From Nitratireductor sp. (GTDB taxonomy: Bacteria > Pseudomonadota > Alphaproteobacteria > Rhizobiales > Rhizobiaceae): a stretch of DNA of 41,418 bases. Below are positions 17,322-25,409 of the stretch, one piece after another (the stretch's first letter is position 1; the number at the start of each line of letters is the position of its first letter). The notes below the pieces were generated by a model. That model was not told the DNA's origin. It ran no database searches and saw only the letters and a program-made list of their open reading frames with translations. The stretch spans positions 1-41,418 of the forward strand of contig JAGRLT010000021.1 in assembly GCA_020441665.1 (NCBI GenBank), in the 5' to 3' direction. Position numbers and translations under genes: made by a program.

Positions 17322-18184
17322 CGGACCGGAAACACCTTTTCGAGCAAGGTCTGGATCGCGGTGACGATCGCCGCCATGGCGAGATACCAGAAGGCCGCGA
17401 CGGCGAGCAGTTCGACGACCCGGAAGTTGGCCGAGTAGATGCCCTGCGTGATCCGCAGCAGTTCGAGAAACCCGATCACCGAGGCGAGCGAGGTCGACTT
17501 CAGCAGCATGATATATTGATTGCCGGTCGCCGGAATGATGATCCGCGCCGCCTGGGGGATGACCACGCGCCCGTAGATTTGGCTCTGTGTCATGCCCAGC
17601 GCGCGGGCCGCCGCCTGCTGGCCTTTGTCGACGGCGAGGATGCCGCCGCGGATGATCTCGCTCATATAGGCCCCCTCGGCCAGTCCAAGACCGGCCACCG
17701 CGGCAACAAAGGGGGTGATGACCAGCGGCATGCGCTCGCTGACCACAACGATGTCGGTAAACGGAATTGCGATATGGAGATAGGGAAACATCGTCGGGAA
17801 CGCGTTGTACCAGAACAGGATCTGGATCAGCATCGGCGTGCCGCGGAAGAAATAGACATAGGTCGCTGAGACCGATGACAGGATGGGATTGCCCGACAGG
17901 CGCATCAGAGCGGCGACGAGTCCGCCTGTCAGCGCCACCGCCATCGACACCGTGCCGACCAGGATGGCGCTCCACGCCCCGAGTAGAATTTCGCCGCTGG
18001 TAAGGTAGTGGAAGAAAACGTCGACATCGATGATGCGTGCCCGCGCGCCCGCGACGACGATGATCGCAATTGCCAGAAGCACGACGGCACCAAGGAGCCA
18101 TGCTCCCCAGCGACGGCGGCGAATGATTCGAACCTCCACGGGTCCCGCAGCCATATCGATCGACAAGCGGTTAGAACCTTTCAT
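17318..18184 (-). CDS. Polar amino acid ABC transporter permease (HisM/GlnP-like)
   Basis: A single-polypeptide inner-membrane permease with five or so helices, about 288 residues. Family signs are the N-terminal GAWSAILVGTVSMAVALTGGLVAALMRLS, the FFRGTPMLIQILFWYNAFP motif and the EAA loop KGQQAAARALGMTQSQIYGRVVIPQAARIIIP. It overlaps the ATPase gene by 4 bp. The start is uncertain: the ATG at 18184 is used here, while the frame is open to a TTG at 18229 and an ATG lies at 18154. No ribosome site settles it. Only one permease gene is present, so the channel is probably a homodimer. Confidence 0.88.
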   Translation of the reverse strand: MKGSNRLSIDMAAGPVEVRIIRRRRWGAWLLGAVVLLAIAIIVVAGARARIIDVDVFFHYLTSGEILLGAWSAILVGTVSMAVALTGGLVAALMRLSGNPILSSVSATYVYFFRGTPMLIQILFWYNAFPTMFPYLHIAIPFTDIVVVSERMPLVITPFVAAVAGLGLAEGAYMSEIIRGGILAVDKGQQAAARALGMTQSQIYGRVVIPQAARIIIPATGNQYIMLLKSTSLASVIGFLELLRITQGIYSANFRVVELLAVAAFWYLAMAAIVTAIQTLLEKVFPVR

Positions 18185-18361
18185 GGTTGGACTGCATCGT
18201 CCGGGCACCGCCCTCCTGTGCCCCGACAAGGAGCGGTAAGCGACCTGGCACGAGGACGGCCGGCTTTCCGCAACGCTGTTCGAAACGCAAAGGAACGGGC
18301 TCAGACGATTGCAAATTCGGCGGGCTTTTCAAGGCCTTCACCCTTTGAAGCATGAACGGCC

Positions 18362-19249
18362 CTAATTCCTCTTGCTTGCCGGAAGGTTGAGGGTGATCTC
18401 CGGCAGTGCGCCGCCATCGAGCCCCCAGTCCCCCAGCAGCTTCACATAGGTACCGTCTTCGAGCATCTCCTGCGTCACCTTCTGCACCGCATCGCGAAGC
18501 TCGGCATTGTCCTTGGCGAAGGCCCAGGAGGTGATATAGGGCGTCAGGATATAGTTTCCGCCCGCGACCGCATAGGCGCCCGGTGCGTTGCTGACGAAAT
18601 AGACGAGCGCCGGGAAGTCGCCGAGATAGCCGTCCACACGGCCGAGATCGAGCTGAGCCTTGGCATCCGGCGCGGAAGGAAGCTGTTCCACCGTGAACTT
18701 GGACTTGCCCGCCGCCTCGCATTCCGCGTTGGCCTTGTCGAGCGCGGCCAGGATGGTGTTGGACCCAAGCAGCATGGCGACCGTGCCGCCGCAGAAATCG
18801 GCGATCGTCTTGTATTTGTCATTGTCAGCGGCGCGCACGAGGATGCTCCCGCCCGACATCATGTAGTTCACGAAATCGACCTTCTGTTCCCGCTCCTCGG
18901 TATCGCTGATACCACCGGAGGCCATGTCGAAGCGCTTGGATTCGAGACCCGGAATGAGCGAGGCATATTCGCCGTGAATGTATTCCAGTTCGAGGCCGAG
19001 CCGCTTGGCGATTTCATGCAGCAGAGAGGCGCTCGCACCGCTGACGACCGCCTCGTCCGGCTTCTTGAACTCGACCGGCGGGAAGGTCTGCTGCGAACCG
19101 ACCGTCAGCGTGCCGCGGTCGCGGATTTCCTGCGGAACCATCTGCGCCGCATCCGAGGTCTGGGCCGCCGCGCTCGCAGCGAAGGCCGCAAGGATGCCGG
19201 CTGCCAGCGCGGCCGTCATACCATTCTTAGTTCCCCTTGAAGTCCTCAT
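18362..19249 (-). CDS. Periplasmic polar amino acid binding protein (SBP_bac_3)
   Basis: The 295-residue receptor of the ABC importer. A signal peptide (MRTSRGTKNGMTAALAAGILAAFAASAAAQ) is followed by a family-3 binding domain: RDRGTLTVGSQQTFPPVEFKKP, LLHEIAKRLGLELEYIHGEYASLIPGLESKRFDMASGGISDTEEREQKVDFVNYM. I chose the ATG at 19249, after GGGAGATA; the frame upstream is open but unrelated. It is separated from the permease gene by 177 bp, which holds a sequence similar to part of the 15103 element. Its ligand may be glutamyl-like, given the neighbouring GGCT-like gene. Confidence 0.9.
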   Translation of the reverse strand: MRTSRGTKNGMTAALAAGILAAFAASAAAQTSDAAQMVPQEIRDRGTLTVGSQQTFPPVEFKKPDEAVVSGASASLLHEIAKRLGLELEYIHGEYASLIPGLESKRFDMASGGISDTEEREQKVDFVNYMMSGGSILVRAADNDKYKTIADFCGGTVAMLLGSNTILAALDKANAECEAAGKSKFTVEQLPSAPDAKAQLDLGRVDGYLGDFPALVYFVSNAPGAYAVAGGNYILTPYITSWAFAKDNAELRDAVQKVTQEMLEDGTYVKLLGDWGLDGGALPEITLNLPASKRN

Positions 19250-19328
19250 GTCGTATCTCCCATTGTGGACCGTGATTGGAATTCGGTTCCAGGCCGCGCG
19301 CCGCCCTGTCCTTGCGGCGGCGCATCCT

Positions 19329-19362
19329 AAATCTGCCGGCTGGCCAAATCCGCCGGCTGGCG
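19329..19362. repeat. Tandem 17-bp repeat between the GGCT-like and binding-protein genes
   Basis: AAATCTGCCGGCTGGCC is followed at once by AAATCCGCCGGCTGGCG (two mismatches). It straddles the gap just before the stop of the GGCT-like gene at 19368. It may be a duplication or a regulator half-site pair. Confidence 0.5.
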
Positions 19363-19367
19363 CGGGT

Positions 19368-19871
19368 CTAGCGCGTCGCCGCGGACTTGCCCGGAATCCT
19401 GGACGGGTTGGGCCGGTCGGCATTCGGACATTCCGCTGCCGCCTCATAGGTGTCGAGAACGGACTGGACATAGTCCTCCGGAAAGCCGTGGTCTCTCATG
19501 CCCTTGGGGATGTGATCCCAGTAATAATGCGGCGGGCGCATGGGAATCCCCGGCGCTGTCAGGCGATAGGTCCAGCAGTCATAGGTCTTGCCGTCATCGC
19601 CGAGGACAGTGACCGTGCACCGCTCGAAATCGTCGTAGTCATCCTTGAAGTGGATGTTCTCATGCTCGAAGACGACGCCACGGCACATCGTGCCCCAGGC
19701 ATCCGTGCAGGTATTGTTGAAATGGCACCAGCCGCGATCGGTGCGGTCGGCCGCCGCATGGAAGGTCAGCCGGTGGTTCGGCGCGACGGCCTGCGTGACC
19801 TCCTTCGCCTTGGGCATGAAGCGGCGCAGCTCCGCGTCGTCGAGCCAGGTGCAATAGCCAAAATAATACAT
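19368..19871 (-). CDS. Gamma-glutamylcyclotransferase-like (GGCT/AIG2-fold) protein
   Basis: A 167-residue protein. It opens with MYYFGYCTWLDDAELRRFMPKAKEV, which resembles the N-terminal strand and loop of GGCT-fold enzymes (usual motif YGSN, here YCTW). An acidic patch EHENIHFKDDYDDFE and a later YDCWTYRL follow, as in that fold. Enzymes of this fold release 5-oxoproline from gamma-glutamyl compounds. The changed nucleotide-like loop means the activity here is uncertain. The ATG at 19871 has AGAAGGAAAG before it. It is flanked by a VOC gene and an amino acid importer. A long palindrome (19943-19982) lies upstream. Confidence 0.6.
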   Translation of the reverse strand: MYYFGYCTWLDDAELRRFMPKAKEVTQAVAPNHRLTFHAAADRTDRGWCHFNNTCTDAWGTMCRGVVFEHENIHFKDDYDDFERCTVTVLGDDGKTYDCWTYRLTAPGIPMRPPHYYWDHIPKGMRDHGFPEDYVQSVLDTYEAAAECPNADRPNPSRIPGKSAATR

Positions 19872-19942
19872 CGTCTTTCCTTCTGAAGATCGGCTCGCCG
19901 CCTGTCGCCGCAAGCCATGGCCGATATGGGGTTTCGATCATC

Positions 19943-19982
19943 CGTCCCATTTCATATACGAACCCATATATGAAATGGGACG
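19943..19982. promoter_or_regulatory. 40-bp perfect inverted repeat, probable operator
   Basis: The arms 19943-19958 and 19967-19982 are exact 16-bp inverted copies around an 8-bp spacer. The core is TTCATATA-N8-TATATGAA (19951-19974), which occurs again at 20532-20555. It lies between the VOC gene and the GGCT-like gene, before the start of the latter at 19871. No T-run follows, so an operator is likelier than a terminator. Confidence 0.7.
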
Positions 19983-19993
19983 AAATGCAAGCC

Positions 19994-20473
19994 CTATCGC
20001 GCGCGTTCGGCCGCATGGCCCATTGCCTCTTGAGATTGCGGGGTTTTACGGATTTCGAGAACGACGCCCGCGCCCGGCCGTGTGTCGAAATAGCAGAAGC
20101 CGGAATGGTCCTCGCGCCTGCCGCGCGCCACGACCTTCAGACCGAGCGCACGGCCTTCCGCCTCCGCCGCATCGCGGTCCGCCACCTCGAAACCGATATG
20201 GTAGACACCTTCGCCGTGGCCCTCGAGAAAGCGGCGCTGCGGGGAGTCCTGCGGACCCGGCTGGCAGAGCTGAATCTCCAGATTGTCGAGCTGGACACAT
20301 TTGTACCGCATTGCATCCGACGCGGCCTTGTTGGGGACGTCGAACTCCAGATAGCGCCCGCCCTTGGGATAATCGAACCATGGCCCGATGCCGATCGACT
20401 GGTAGTAGGCCAGCGACTTCTCCAGGTCGTGGACGACGATGCAAAGGTGATGAACATGCGTGAAAAGCGACAA
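19994..20473 (-). CDS. VOC-family (glyoxalase/bleomycin-resistance fold) protein
   Basis: A roughly 159-residue protein of the vicinal oxygen chelate fold. It begins LFTHVHHLCIVVHDLEKSLAYYQSIGIGPWFDY, with a candidate metal His early in the first module. The second module contains GEGVYHIGFEVADRDAAEAEGRALGLKVV and ends in FDTRPGAGVVLEIRK. It is similar to lactoylglutathione lyase/epimerase-type proteins; the substrate is unknown. I preferred the TTG at 20473 because AAAGGAGCAGCC precedes it; an in-frame ATG at 20503 lacks a good ribosome site. It is upstream of the GGCT-like gene on the same strand. Confidence 0.78.
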   Translation of the reverse strand: MSLFTHVHHLCIVVHDLEKSLAYYQSIGIGPWFDYPKGGRYLEFDVPNKAASDAMRYKCVQLDNLEIQLCQPGPQDSPQRRFLEGHGEGVYHIGFEVADRDAAEAEGRALGLKVVARGRREDHSGFCYFDTRPGAGVVLEIRKTPQSQEAMGHAAERAR

Positions 20474-20917
20474 GGCTGCTCCTTTCATTTTCAGATGCGA
20501 CATTCGGGATCAATCGGCTCTCCCGTATCAATTCATATATATTTTCATATATGAAAACATCTACGATGACAATGCGATCGCAATCCGACGGGCGCACTGG
20601 CAAGCCGGGTAAGCCGGTCGTGGATGACCGGGTGGCGAACGGCCCTATGACGGGATCACCAGCCCTCTACCGACAGCCCGGTTCGACGAGCGCCCGCATT
20701 CGGCGCCGCTCGGGTCTGGATCAGGCGGGGTATGCATGAAGGTCGGCGCGCTGCCCCCAAAAGCATCCTCTGCGGACGCAGTTCGGTCATCCTTGAATTC
20801 CCGCTCGCCGGTCTCGGGCCACAGGCTCACGACCCGCGCCATCTCCGAGGTGGCCGCCTCGGGCACCGGCATCTCTTCGCGCGCCGCTACCGGGTGCCGC
20901 TGCGGCCCTGAAAGGCT
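20474..20917. other. 444-bp region without a convincing gene
   Basis: The left part carries the VOC promoter and its palindromes (20532-20557). The rest (20558-20917) lies between the VOC gene and the alcohol dehydrogenase gene. A 75-codon minus-strand frame (20645-20872) is open, but it has no recognisable sequence or good start. I see no terminator. Confidence 0.4.
20532..20555. promoter_or_regulatory. Second copy of the TTCATATA-N8-TATATGAA operator
   Basis: Arms TTCATATA (20532-20539) and TATATGAA (20548-20555) are separated by 8 bp, as at 19951-19974. The same stretch also contains the perfect 16-mer palindrome TTTTCATATATGAAAA (20542-20557). It lies about 60 bp before the VOC start on the minus strand. 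Confidence 0.7.
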
Positions 20918-22036
20918 TCAGAAGGCGGCCCGGTAGATATCGAGAATGTCTTCAACCGTCAGATTGACGGGATTCCAGTCGAGAAGCCGCCGGATGGCAT
21001 GGGCCTCTCCGGCCATTCTAGGCAGATCGTCTTCCGGCACGCCATGACTGGCAAGACGCATATCGAGGCCGAGGCTTTCGCAGAATGCCCTTGCCGCCCG
21101 GCGCACGCCTTCCCTGCCACTGGCCGGCTGTCCCAGCGCATCGCAAATCGCCTCCGTCTTCTGTGGCACGGCGCCTGCATTGGCAGCGAGCGTGTGCGGG
21201 AAAATCAGCGCATTGGCGATGCCGTGCGGCAGCTTGTGGCGCGTTCCGAGCGGATAGGCGACGGCATGGCCGGCTGTAGTGTTGACCGGGCCAAGGCAGA
21301 CCCCGCCATAGAAGGCGGCTAGGCAAAGACCGGCACGGGCTTCCAGATCATGGCCGTCATCGACGGCGCGCTTGAGATACTTCCCGACGAGCTGAATGCC
21401 CTGCAGGGCATAGGCATCGACGATCGGATGCGAGCGCCTGGAAGTATAGGCCTCCACGCAGTGGGCCATGGCATCAACACCCGTGGCCGCGGTCACGAAT
21501 GGCGGCACGGTGACGGTCAGGGATGGATCGATGATGGCGATGTCGGCCAGCATGTGCAAGCTTTCCGTCGCCACCTTGGCCAGCGTTTGCGGATCGGTGA
21601 CCAGGGCGCGCGTACCGACTTCGGAGCCCGTTCCTGCCGTGGTCGGAATCTGCACCAGCCCGACCTTGCGTTCGGGCGCACGGTTGGGGCCGGAAATTTC
21701 GGAGAACGTCTTGCCGGAATGCGCAAGCACGGCAACCAGTTTGGCGAGATCCATCGCAGACCCTCCGCCGAAACCGATAACGACATCGGCGGAACCTGCG
21801 GCCGCGACCGCCTCCTCCAGATTAGGCAGATCCGGCTCCGGCACAACCTTGCCGAAGACCGCGGGCGCGCTGATGCCCAGCAAATCAAGCCGCGCCGCAT
21901 TGACCGGATCGGCAACGATGAAAGGCCGGCTGTAGTGTTTCCCGGCAAGCCACGCCGGCAGGTTTTTCAAGCATCCGACCCCGAACTGCACCTCCGGCGG
22001 CCGCTGCATTTCGAGGGTTGCATCAAGCGAGCGCAT
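20918..22036 (-). CDS. Iron-containing alcohol dehydrogenase (group III) / maleylacetate reductase-like
   Basis: A 372-residue enzyme of the iron-activated dehydrogenase family. The N-terminal Rossmann-like domain shows FGVGCLKNLP and the conserved VIGFGGGSAMDLAK (around 88-101). The C-terminal helical domain contains ALIFPHTLAANAGAVPQKTEA, with the typical metal His. The family oxidises alcohols or 2-/3-hydroxy acids, or reduces maleylacetate, with NAD(P). The ATG at 22036 follows GGTGGAGAAAGAT; a GTG at 22048 is less likely. It is divergent from the TTT transporter and probably oxidises an acid imported by it. Confidence 0.88.
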   Translation of the reverse strand: MRSLDATLEMQRPPEVQFGVGCLKNLPAWLAGKHYSRPFIVADPVNAARLDLLGISAPAVFGKVVPEPDLPNLEEAVAAAGSADVVIGFGGGSAMDLAKLVAVLAHSGKTFSEISGPNRAPERKVGLVQIPTTAGTGSEVGTRALVTDPQTLAKVATESLHMLADIAIIDPSLTVTVPPFVTAATGVDAMAHCVEAYTSRRSHPIVDAYALQGIQLVGKYLKRAVDDGHDLEARAGLCLAAFYGGVCLGPVNTTAGHAVAYPLGTRHKLPHGIANALIFPHTLAANAGAVPQKTEAICDALGQPASGREGVRRAARAFCESLGLDMRLASHGVPEDDLPRMAGEAHAIRRLLDWNPVNLTVEDILDIYRAAF

Positions 22037-22096
22037 ATCTTTCTCCACCGGAATCCTATCCAGAAGCCGCTGCCAAACGGGGCGATCTTCCGCGTA

Positions 22097-22116
22097 GTTT
22101 TACTTATTTGTAAAAC
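22097..22116. promoter_or_regulatory. Inverted repeat before the alcohol dehydrogenase gene
   Basis: GTTTTAC (22097-22103) and GTAAAAC (22110-22116) are exact inverted arms around TTATTT. It lies 61 bp before the start at 22036 and just downstream, in the direction of transcription, of a leftward TTGACA-like element, a usual place for an operator. Confidence 0.5.
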
Positions 22117-22304
22117 GAATTGTCAAATTGAATATGCGGGGAAATGTTTCCAGAGGTGAAAATTTTCAGAGCTCTAAAAATCCGATATTCCAACTAAAAT
22201 ATTGTTTTTAAACATTATTTTATACCTTCGCCCCTCCCTGTTTCCGGATAGGTACCCTGACAGAAGGTTCCGAAGACCAGTTCATCTCCATAAGAATCGA
22301 TATT

Positions 22305-22316
22305 CTTGTTGACAAG
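22305..22316. promoter_or_regulatory. Putative GntR operator of the tctBCA operon
   Basis: CTTGTTGACAAG resembles the palindrome CTTGTTGAACAAG at 30156-30168, in front of the DUF1537 kinase gene. It overlaps a TTGACA -35 element (22309-22314). Further inverted TGACAA/TTGTCA arms extend to 22330. Confidence 0.5.
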
Positions 22317-22371
22317 TTTTCAAGTTGTCACCATTTTCAGGCCAATTTCGACGGAGGCGTTGGGAGCGATC

Positions 22372-22836
22372 GTGGCAAGCGTGGGGAGAAGCAAGTCGGA
22401 TATGTGGATTGGCGCGGGCCTGCTGGCCTTTTGCGCCTTTGCCGCCTGGCGAACCCTTGAAATTCGGCAGGTTGTCAGCACGACGGTTGCCGGCCCGTCC
22501 TTCGTTCCATGGCTCATGATCGGCGGCACCGCGCTTCTGTCATGCGCCCTGATCCTTCGCAGCCTGAAGAATCTTCACGCAAACGGGGAAGTGGCGGAAG
22601 TATCTCTTCCCGACAAGGCGACTTTCAAGAAGATCGCCGCTTTCGTCGCGCTCCTGATTGCCTACGCGGCGGCCTATTTCCCCATCGGCTACATTCCCGC
22701 AACGCTCGTCGCCTTTATTGCCGGCCTCTGGTTGGTCGGCGAACGCAACATATGGGTTCTCATCGGATTTCCGGTTGCAATGACCCTTGTTGTCTATTTC
22801 GCCTTCACGGAACTGCTGTCCGTCTGGCTGCCCTAA
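22372..22836 (+). CDS. TTT transporter small membrane subunit (TctB-like)
   Basis: A hydrophobic protein of about 154 residues with four predicted helices, the DUF1468/TctB pattern (WIGAGLLAFCAFAAWRTLEI, VAGPSFVPWLMIGGTALLSCALIL, then two more after a polar loop). It forms the membrane part together with TctA. I chose the GTG at 22372 after GGGAG; an ATG at 22402 is possible. It precedes the binding-protein gene by 27 bp. The order B-C-A is common for tricarboxylate tripartite transporters. Confidence 0.8.
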   Translation: MASVGRSKSDMWIGAGLLAFCAFAAWRTLEIRQVVSTTVAGPSFVPWLMIGGTALLSCALILRSLKNLHANGEVAEVSLPDKATFKKIAAFVALLIAYAAAYFPIGYIPATLVAFIAGLWLVGERNIWVLIGFPVAMTLVVYFAFTELLSVWLP

Positions 22837-22863
22837 GTTTTGAAATTCCATCGGAGGAAAATC

Positions 22864-23820
22864 ATGTCCAAGACAACACTCATGGCACTTGCCGCCACGC
22901 TCGCCCTCGCGTCGCCGGCGCTCGCGGATTTTCCCGAGCGGCCGATCCAGATCATCGTTCCATACTCCGCCGGCGGCTCCACCGATCTCGGTCTGCGGGT
23001 TGTCGCCGATGCGATTGAAAGGAAATTCGACGGCGTGACCGTGGTGATCCGCAACCAACCGGGTGGTGGTGGCGGCATCGGTACGTCTGCTGCGGTTCAC
23101 GCGCGCCCCGATGGCTATACGCTCGGAGCCGGCGCTCAGGGCCCGATCGCGATCCTGCCGCATGTCGGCGGCGCCGACTACACCATCGATGATGTCGAAT
23201 TCATCGGCCTGTTCGCCCGTTCGCTTCAACTGATGGTCGCCTGCAAGGATGCGCCGTTCACCGACTACGACAGCTTCATTGCCTATTCCAGGGACAAGGC
23301 TCCTCAGATCGGCAATTCCGGCGCCGGCGGCGCAAACCATGTTTCAGCTGAAGCCTTTGGCAAGGCTGCCGGCATCAAGATCGAATCGATTCCCTTCGGC
23401 GGTTCGTCCGAGGCGCGCACGGCCTGTATCGGCGGCCATATCCAGGCCATGGTGGCGTCGCCCGCCGAAGCCAAGGCCGCATCCGACTCCGGCCAGATGA
23501 CCCCGCTTTTCGTGATGGAAGACGAGCGGATCGACCTCTTCCCCGATACGCCGACCGCGGTTGAAAAGGGCGTCGACTTCACCTGGTCCTCCTACAAGGG
23601 CCTGATCGGCCCGAAGGGAATTGCGGAACCCGATCTTGCCTGGCTTCGCGAAGCCGTAAAACAGATCGCCGAAGATCCCGACTTCATCGCCAAGATGACG
23701 GAAGCCGGTGAATTCGTCACCTATGAAGACGGTGCGGCGTTTGAAAAGCGCGCCAGGAAAGACAGTGACATGGCCCATGCCGTACTGGAGGAGCTTGGCC
23801 TTCTCGGCATGAACAAGTGA
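22864..23820 (+). CDS. TTT transporter periplasmic binding protein (TctC/Bug family)
   Basis: A 318-residue Bug-type receptor. A signal peptide (MSKTTLMALAATLALASPALA) is followed by DFPERPIQIIVPYSAGGSTDLGLRVVADAI. The pocket motifs GGGIGTSAAVHARPDG and GNSGAGGANHVSAEAFGKAAGIK are typical. The ATG at 22864 is preceded by CGGAGGAAAATC. Bug proteins bind small carboxylates. The surrounding kinase and dehydrogenases suggest a four-carbon sugar acid here, which is inference. Confidence 0.93.
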   Translation: MSKTTLMALAATLALASPALADFPERPIQIIVPYSAGGSTDLGLRVVADAIERKFDGVTVVIRNQPGGGGGIGTSAAVHARPDGYTLGAGAQGPIAILPHVGGADYTIDDVEFIGLFARSLQLMVACKDAPFTDYDSFIAYSRDKAPQIGNSGAGGANHVSAEAFGKAAGIKIESIPFGGSSEARTACIGGHIQAMVASPAEAKAASDSGQMTPLFVMEDERIDLFPDTPTAVEKGVDFTWSSYKGLIGPKGIAEPDLAWLREAVKQIAEDPDFIAKMTEAGEFVTYEDGAAFEKRARKDSDMAHAVLEELGLLGMNK

Positions 23821-23841
23821 GGCATCACATAACCCGATAGG

Positions 23842-23872
23842 TCGGGAAAGGGCGGTTTCAGCCCTCTCCCGA
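23842..23872 (+). terminator. Intercistronic hairpin between the tctC- and tctA-like genes
   Basis: TCGGGA-A-AGGGC (23842-23853) pairs with GCCCT-C-TCCCGA (23861-23872), a 12-step stem with one mismatch and a 7-base loop. No strong T-run follows. It probably stabilises or attenuates the message so that the binding protein is made in excess. Confidence 0.55.
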
Positions 23873-23912
23873 TCGTCCCGCACTCGGCGCAGCCCGGAAA
23901 GTCTGCCTTGCA

Positions 23913-25406
23913 ATGGAATCTCTATCTTATCTCGCCCCGCTGTTTCAGCTCGACGTTATCTGGACCATTGCTCTCGGTACGCTCGGCGGCCTCATCATAG
24001 GCGCCCTGCCGGGACTGACCGCCACGATGGGCGTGGCACTGCTGATTCCGCTAACCTTCGGAATGCCCCCGGTGATGGGGCTGAACATGCTGATCGGCAT
24101 CTATATCGGCGGCATCTATGGCGGCTGCGTTTCCTCCATTCTGCTGCGAACGCCCGGGACACCCGCATCGGCGGCCACCGTCCTCGACGGCTATCCGATG
24201 GCGCAGCGCGGCGAGGCCGGCAAGGCTCTGGGCATGGCGACGATCGCCTCGACGATCGGCGGCTTGTTTGCCGCTGTCATTCTGGCGTCTCTGGCACCGC
24301 AACTCGCCGGCATCGCGTTGGAATTCGGTGCGCCGGAATACTTCGCCCTCGCGCTCTTCGGACTGACCATCATCGCGTCGCTTTCCGGCGATGTTCTCAA
24401 GGGTGCCATCTCCGGCGCCCTGGGCATCCTGATTGCCTGTGTCGGCGCGGACCCGATTTCGGGGATTACGCGTTACACTTTCGGCATCAGCGGCTTTGCG
24501 TCCGGCTTTGCCTTCACTCCGGCACTGATCGGCCTTTTCGCCCTCTCGGAGGTCTTTACCCAGATCGAGCGCCTCGCGTCGAACGATCCGCCGATCTCGC
24601 TGGTCAAGAACCCCTGGCCAAGCCGAAGCGACATGAAGGAAAGCACCAACGCGCTGGTGCGCGGCTCCATCATCGGAACGATTATCGGCGTCATTCCCGG
24701 CACAGGATCGGGCACGGCTTCCTGGATTTCCTACAACGAGGCCCGCCGCACCTCAAAGACGCCGGAGAAATTCGGCACCGGCTATATGCCCGGCATCGCT
24801 GCGACCGAAAGCGCCAACAATGCCGTATGCGCCGCGGCCCTGATTCCGCTTCTGGCGCTCGGCATTCCGGGCGATGTGGTCACCGCCGTCCTGATGGGCG
24901 GACTGATGATCCAGGGACTGGCACCGGGGCCGATGCTTTTCCAGACCAATCCGGACGTGGTCGTCGGCATTTTCGGCGGCACCTTCATGGCGACGATCTT
25001 CATGTTCATTTTCGGCATGGCGCTCATCCCGGTCTTTTCCAAAATTCTGATGATCCCGCGCCGGCTGCTCGCCATGTCGATCGTGATCTTCTGCTTCATC
25101 GGTTCCTTCTCGATCAACCTGAACCCGGTGGACCTGTACACCATGGTCGGCTTCGGCGTGCTCGGCTGGGGAATGCACAAGTTCGGCTTCTCGCAGGCCG
25201 CCCTTTGTATCGCGCTCATTCTCGGCCCGATGCTGGAATCGAATTTGCGCCGCGGCCTGCTGCAGTCCGGCGACAATGTCGTCGAGTTCCTGTCCGGGCC
25301 GATCACCCTGCTGTTTCTGGCGCTCACCGTGTTGTCTCTCGGCTGGCCGATGATCGCGCGCCTACTCGCCCGCAAGGGCGGAGTGCATTCAAATATCGTG
25401 GAGTAA
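23913..25406 (+). CDS. TTT transporter large membrane subunit (TctA-like)
   Basis: A 497-residue inner-membrane protein with about 11-12 helices. The family signatures are GTLGGLIIGALPGLTATMGVALLIPLTFGM near the N-terminus and GTIIGVIPGTGSGTASWISYNEARR in the middle, two related loops. NTPG-like RTPGTPASAATVLDGYPMAQRGEAGKALG follows the first. It acts with TctB and the TctC-type receptor in secondary, proton- or sodium-driven uptake. It follows the binding-protein gene by 92 bp, across the hairpin. Confidence 0.93.
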   Translation: MESLSYLAPLFQLDVIWTIALGTLGGLIIGALPGLTATMGVALLIPLTFGMPPVMGLNMLIGIYIGGIYGGCVSSILLRTPGTPASAATVLDGYPMAQRGEAGKALGMATIASTIGGLFAAVILASLAPQLAGIALEFGAPEYFALALFGLTIIASLSGDVLKGAISGALGILIACVGADPISGITRYTFGISGFASGFAFTPALIGLFALSEVFTQIERLASNDPPISLVKNPWPSRSDMKESTNALVRGSIIGTIIGVIPGTGSGTASWISYNEARRTSKTPEKFGTGYMPGIAATESANNAVCAAALIPLLALGIPGDVVTAVLMGGLMIQGLAPGPMLFQTNPDVVVGIFGGTFMATIFMFIFGMALIPVFSKILMIPRRLLAMSIVIFCFIGSFSINLNPVDLYTMVGFGVLGWGMHKFGFSQAALCIALILGPMLESNLRRGLLQSGDNVVEFLSGPITLLFLALTVLSLGWPMIARLLARKGGVHSNIVE

Positions 25407-25409
25407 AGC

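Larger units (their letters stand above)
22037..22371. promoter_or_regulatory. 335-bp divergent control region
   Basis: This AT-rich gap serves both the alcohol dehydrogenase gene (leftward) and the tctBCA operon (rightward). It holds an inverted repeat at 22097-22116, a TTGACA (read leftward) near it, and a CTTGTTGACAAG palindrome (22305-22316) overlapping a TTGACA element read rightward. No small gene is visible in it. Confidence 0.55.

Noticed and set aside
17322..18101. Upstream extension of the ABC ATPase frame (total 521 codons)
   Set aside because: The extension lies in another frame over the permease gene; the family N-terminus and the ATGA overlap fix the start at 17321.
19943..19982. 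The 40-bp palindrome as a transcription terminator of the VOC gene
   Set aside because: Arms are AT-rich at the loop, no T-run follows, and the same core recurs before the VOC gene, so an operator fits better.
20645..20872. 75-codon minus-strand frame between the VOC and alcohol dehydrogenase genes
   Set aside because: No ribosome site, low-complexity Pro/Ser/Gly-rich translation and no homology by eye; it cannot be excluded as a gene remnant.
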